DNA of 6,141 bases from Chloroflexota bacterium (GTDB taxonomy: Bacteria > Chloroflexota > Dehalococcoidia > SM23-28-2 > RBG-16-64-32): positions 2,370-8,510 of the forward strand of contig VBJT01000062.1 of assembly GCA_005880075.1 (NCBI GenBank), written 5' to 3'. The notes beneath the pieces were generated by a model that saw only the letters and a list, made by a program, of their open reading frames with translations, was not told the DNA's origin and did no database searches. The first letter of the stretch is position 1. Each line of letters starts with the position of its first letter. The position numbers and the translations under genes are program-made. This document shows positions 5,770 to 6,141 of this stretch, piece by piece.

Positions 5770-5920
5770 CCCGACATTGTCACGCTGAGGAACGAACGGC
5801 CTGTCGCATCACGACGTCTCTGCCGCGAATGCCTTCCGCGACCCAGACCAACGATCGGAAGCGCGAAATCGCCCGGCCGTTCGCCCTCTGGCGCCTGGCG
5901 CCTGGCTCCTTTCTCCTCGC
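5770..5920. repeat. Repeat-like sequence replacing the start of atpC
   Basis: None of the three forward frames gives the epsilon beta-sandwich here. TTGTCACGCTGAGGAACGAA (5778-5797) resembles the 'GTCAxxCTGAGGAxCGAAG' dispersed repeats I recall from many environmental genomes. CTGGCGC occurs twice in tandem plus a partial CTGGC (5888-5906), followed by a TCC-rich stretch. Two unrelated repeat types back to back suggest a rearrangement that removed coding sequence. Assignment to known repeat families is an inference. Confidence 0.55.
5888..5906. repeat. Tandem CTGGCGC heptamer, 2.7 copies
   Basis: CTGGCGC is repeated at 5888-5894 and 5895-5901, with a partial CTGGC at 5902-5906. It lies 15 bases before the recognisable atpC remnant. 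It is too short for a CRISPR and looks like a simple sequence repeat or part of a dispersed one. Confidence 0.7.
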
Positions 5921-6064
5921 GCGGAGCAGCAGCTCGAACGCCGCGAGACGGACGTTGACCTCGCCCGCGTCTCCGCCGAGCTCCAGAAAGCGCTCGTCCG
6001 CCTCAAAGTCGCCGAGCGCCGCCGGCGCCGCACGGGTACCCGACCAGGCCCCCCCGGCGTTTAA
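5921..6064 (+). pseudogene. atpC: ATP synthase F1 subunit epsilon, C-terminal remnant
   Basis: Epsilon binds gamma and the c-ring; its C-terminal helical hairpin can inhibit the enzyme. Only that hairpin remains: about 47 codons reading AEQQLERRETDVDLARVSAE, then LQKALVRLKVAERRRRR, and a short tail to TAA 6062-6064. The 'DVDLARAEAALRRALVRLRVAERRRR' pattern is typical of epsilon C-termini. The N-terminal beta-sandwich of about 85 residues, normally directly after atpD, is missing. The frame is open upstream only to a TGA at 5786, and the residues before 5921 are repeat-derived. No start codon with a ribosome-binding site is visible. An ATG overlapping the atpD stop (ATGA, 5766-5769) may be the original atpC start. 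Without its rotor-binding domain the remnant should not work as epsilon. Confidence 0.75.
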
Positions 6065-6141
6065 GATAAAAAGGGCGATCAGAAATGCTACATGAGTCCT
6101 TGACCTTGCCTGCTGCTAGCTCCCCTTTGCTTAGCCATGGC
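6065..6141. other. Short tail with no recognisable gene
   Basis: The final 77 bases are less GC-rich than the operon. I see no conserved ORF, no intrinsic terminator and no RNA gene; the window ends here. Confidence 0.5.

Noticed and set aside
5888..5906. CRISPR-like repeat
   Set aside because: The unit is 7 bp with no spacers, and no cas-like gene is present.
5766..6095. 109-codon ORF starting at the ATGA after atpD, as a new gene or intact atpC
   Set aside because: The product is low-complexity Ser/Arg/Ala and out of frame with the atpC C-terminal helices, which lie in another frame at 5921-6064.
1..6141. A new defence or mobile system
   Set aside because: No transposase, nuclease, integrase, toxin-antitoxin pair, tRNA or attachment site could be supported; the genes are housekeeping except the DinB-like one.

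Overview
This GC-rich window is most of a bacterial F-type ATP synthase operon, all genes on the + strand: the end of atpF (subunit b), atpH (delta), a DinB-fold gene that is not an ATP synthase subunit, atpA (alpha), atpG (gamma), atpD (beta, broken) and a remnant of atpC (epsilon). The order b-delta-alpha-gamma-beta-epsilon is the standard bacterial one. The protein sequences, the GC-rich codon use and the style of the short intergenic repeats suggest a Chloroflexota-like environmental bacterium. That placement is an inference and is not proven by the window.

Layout. Bases 1-171 end atpF. Bases 172-280 are a pyrimidine-rich gap with TTCC-type repeats. atpH (281-820) overlaps the DinB-like gene (817-1332) by GTGA. 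A 333-base gap follows, holding hairpins, a second good ribosome-binding site with a small ORF, and a G/C-rich hairpin repeat. atpA is 1666-3201. The next gap (3202-3311) has a 12-bp inverted repeat of the same TTCC family. atpG is 3312-4187. The gap before atpD carries a second copy of the hairpin repeat found before atpA, a perfect 18-bp palindrome, and a small ORF bridging atpG to atpD. atpD runs 4401-5769 but is frame-shifted near 5391. After it comes repeat-like sequence and then only the C-terminal helices of atpC, ending at 6064. The last 77 bases hold no gene I can support.

How the genes work together. Delta, alpha, gamma, beta and epsilon form the F1 head, stalk and rotor; b is the membrane-anchored stator stalk. 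The c and a subunit genes would be expected upstream, outside the window. The DinB-like protein has no known role in this enzyme and may simply be co-transcribed.

The strongest observations concern damage. atpD appears to have lost about 44 bp encoding the conserved GIYPAVDPL segment, which carries the adenine-stacking tyrosine of the catalytic site. atpC has lost its entire N-terminal beta-sandwich. Either this copy of the operon is decaying, with repeats mediating rearrangement, or the assembly is faulty here. I see no CRISPR array, tRNA, rRNA, transposase or defence gene, and no evidence for a wholly new multi-gene system. The unusual content is the repeat architecture of the gaps, the inserted DinB-like gene and the two lesions.
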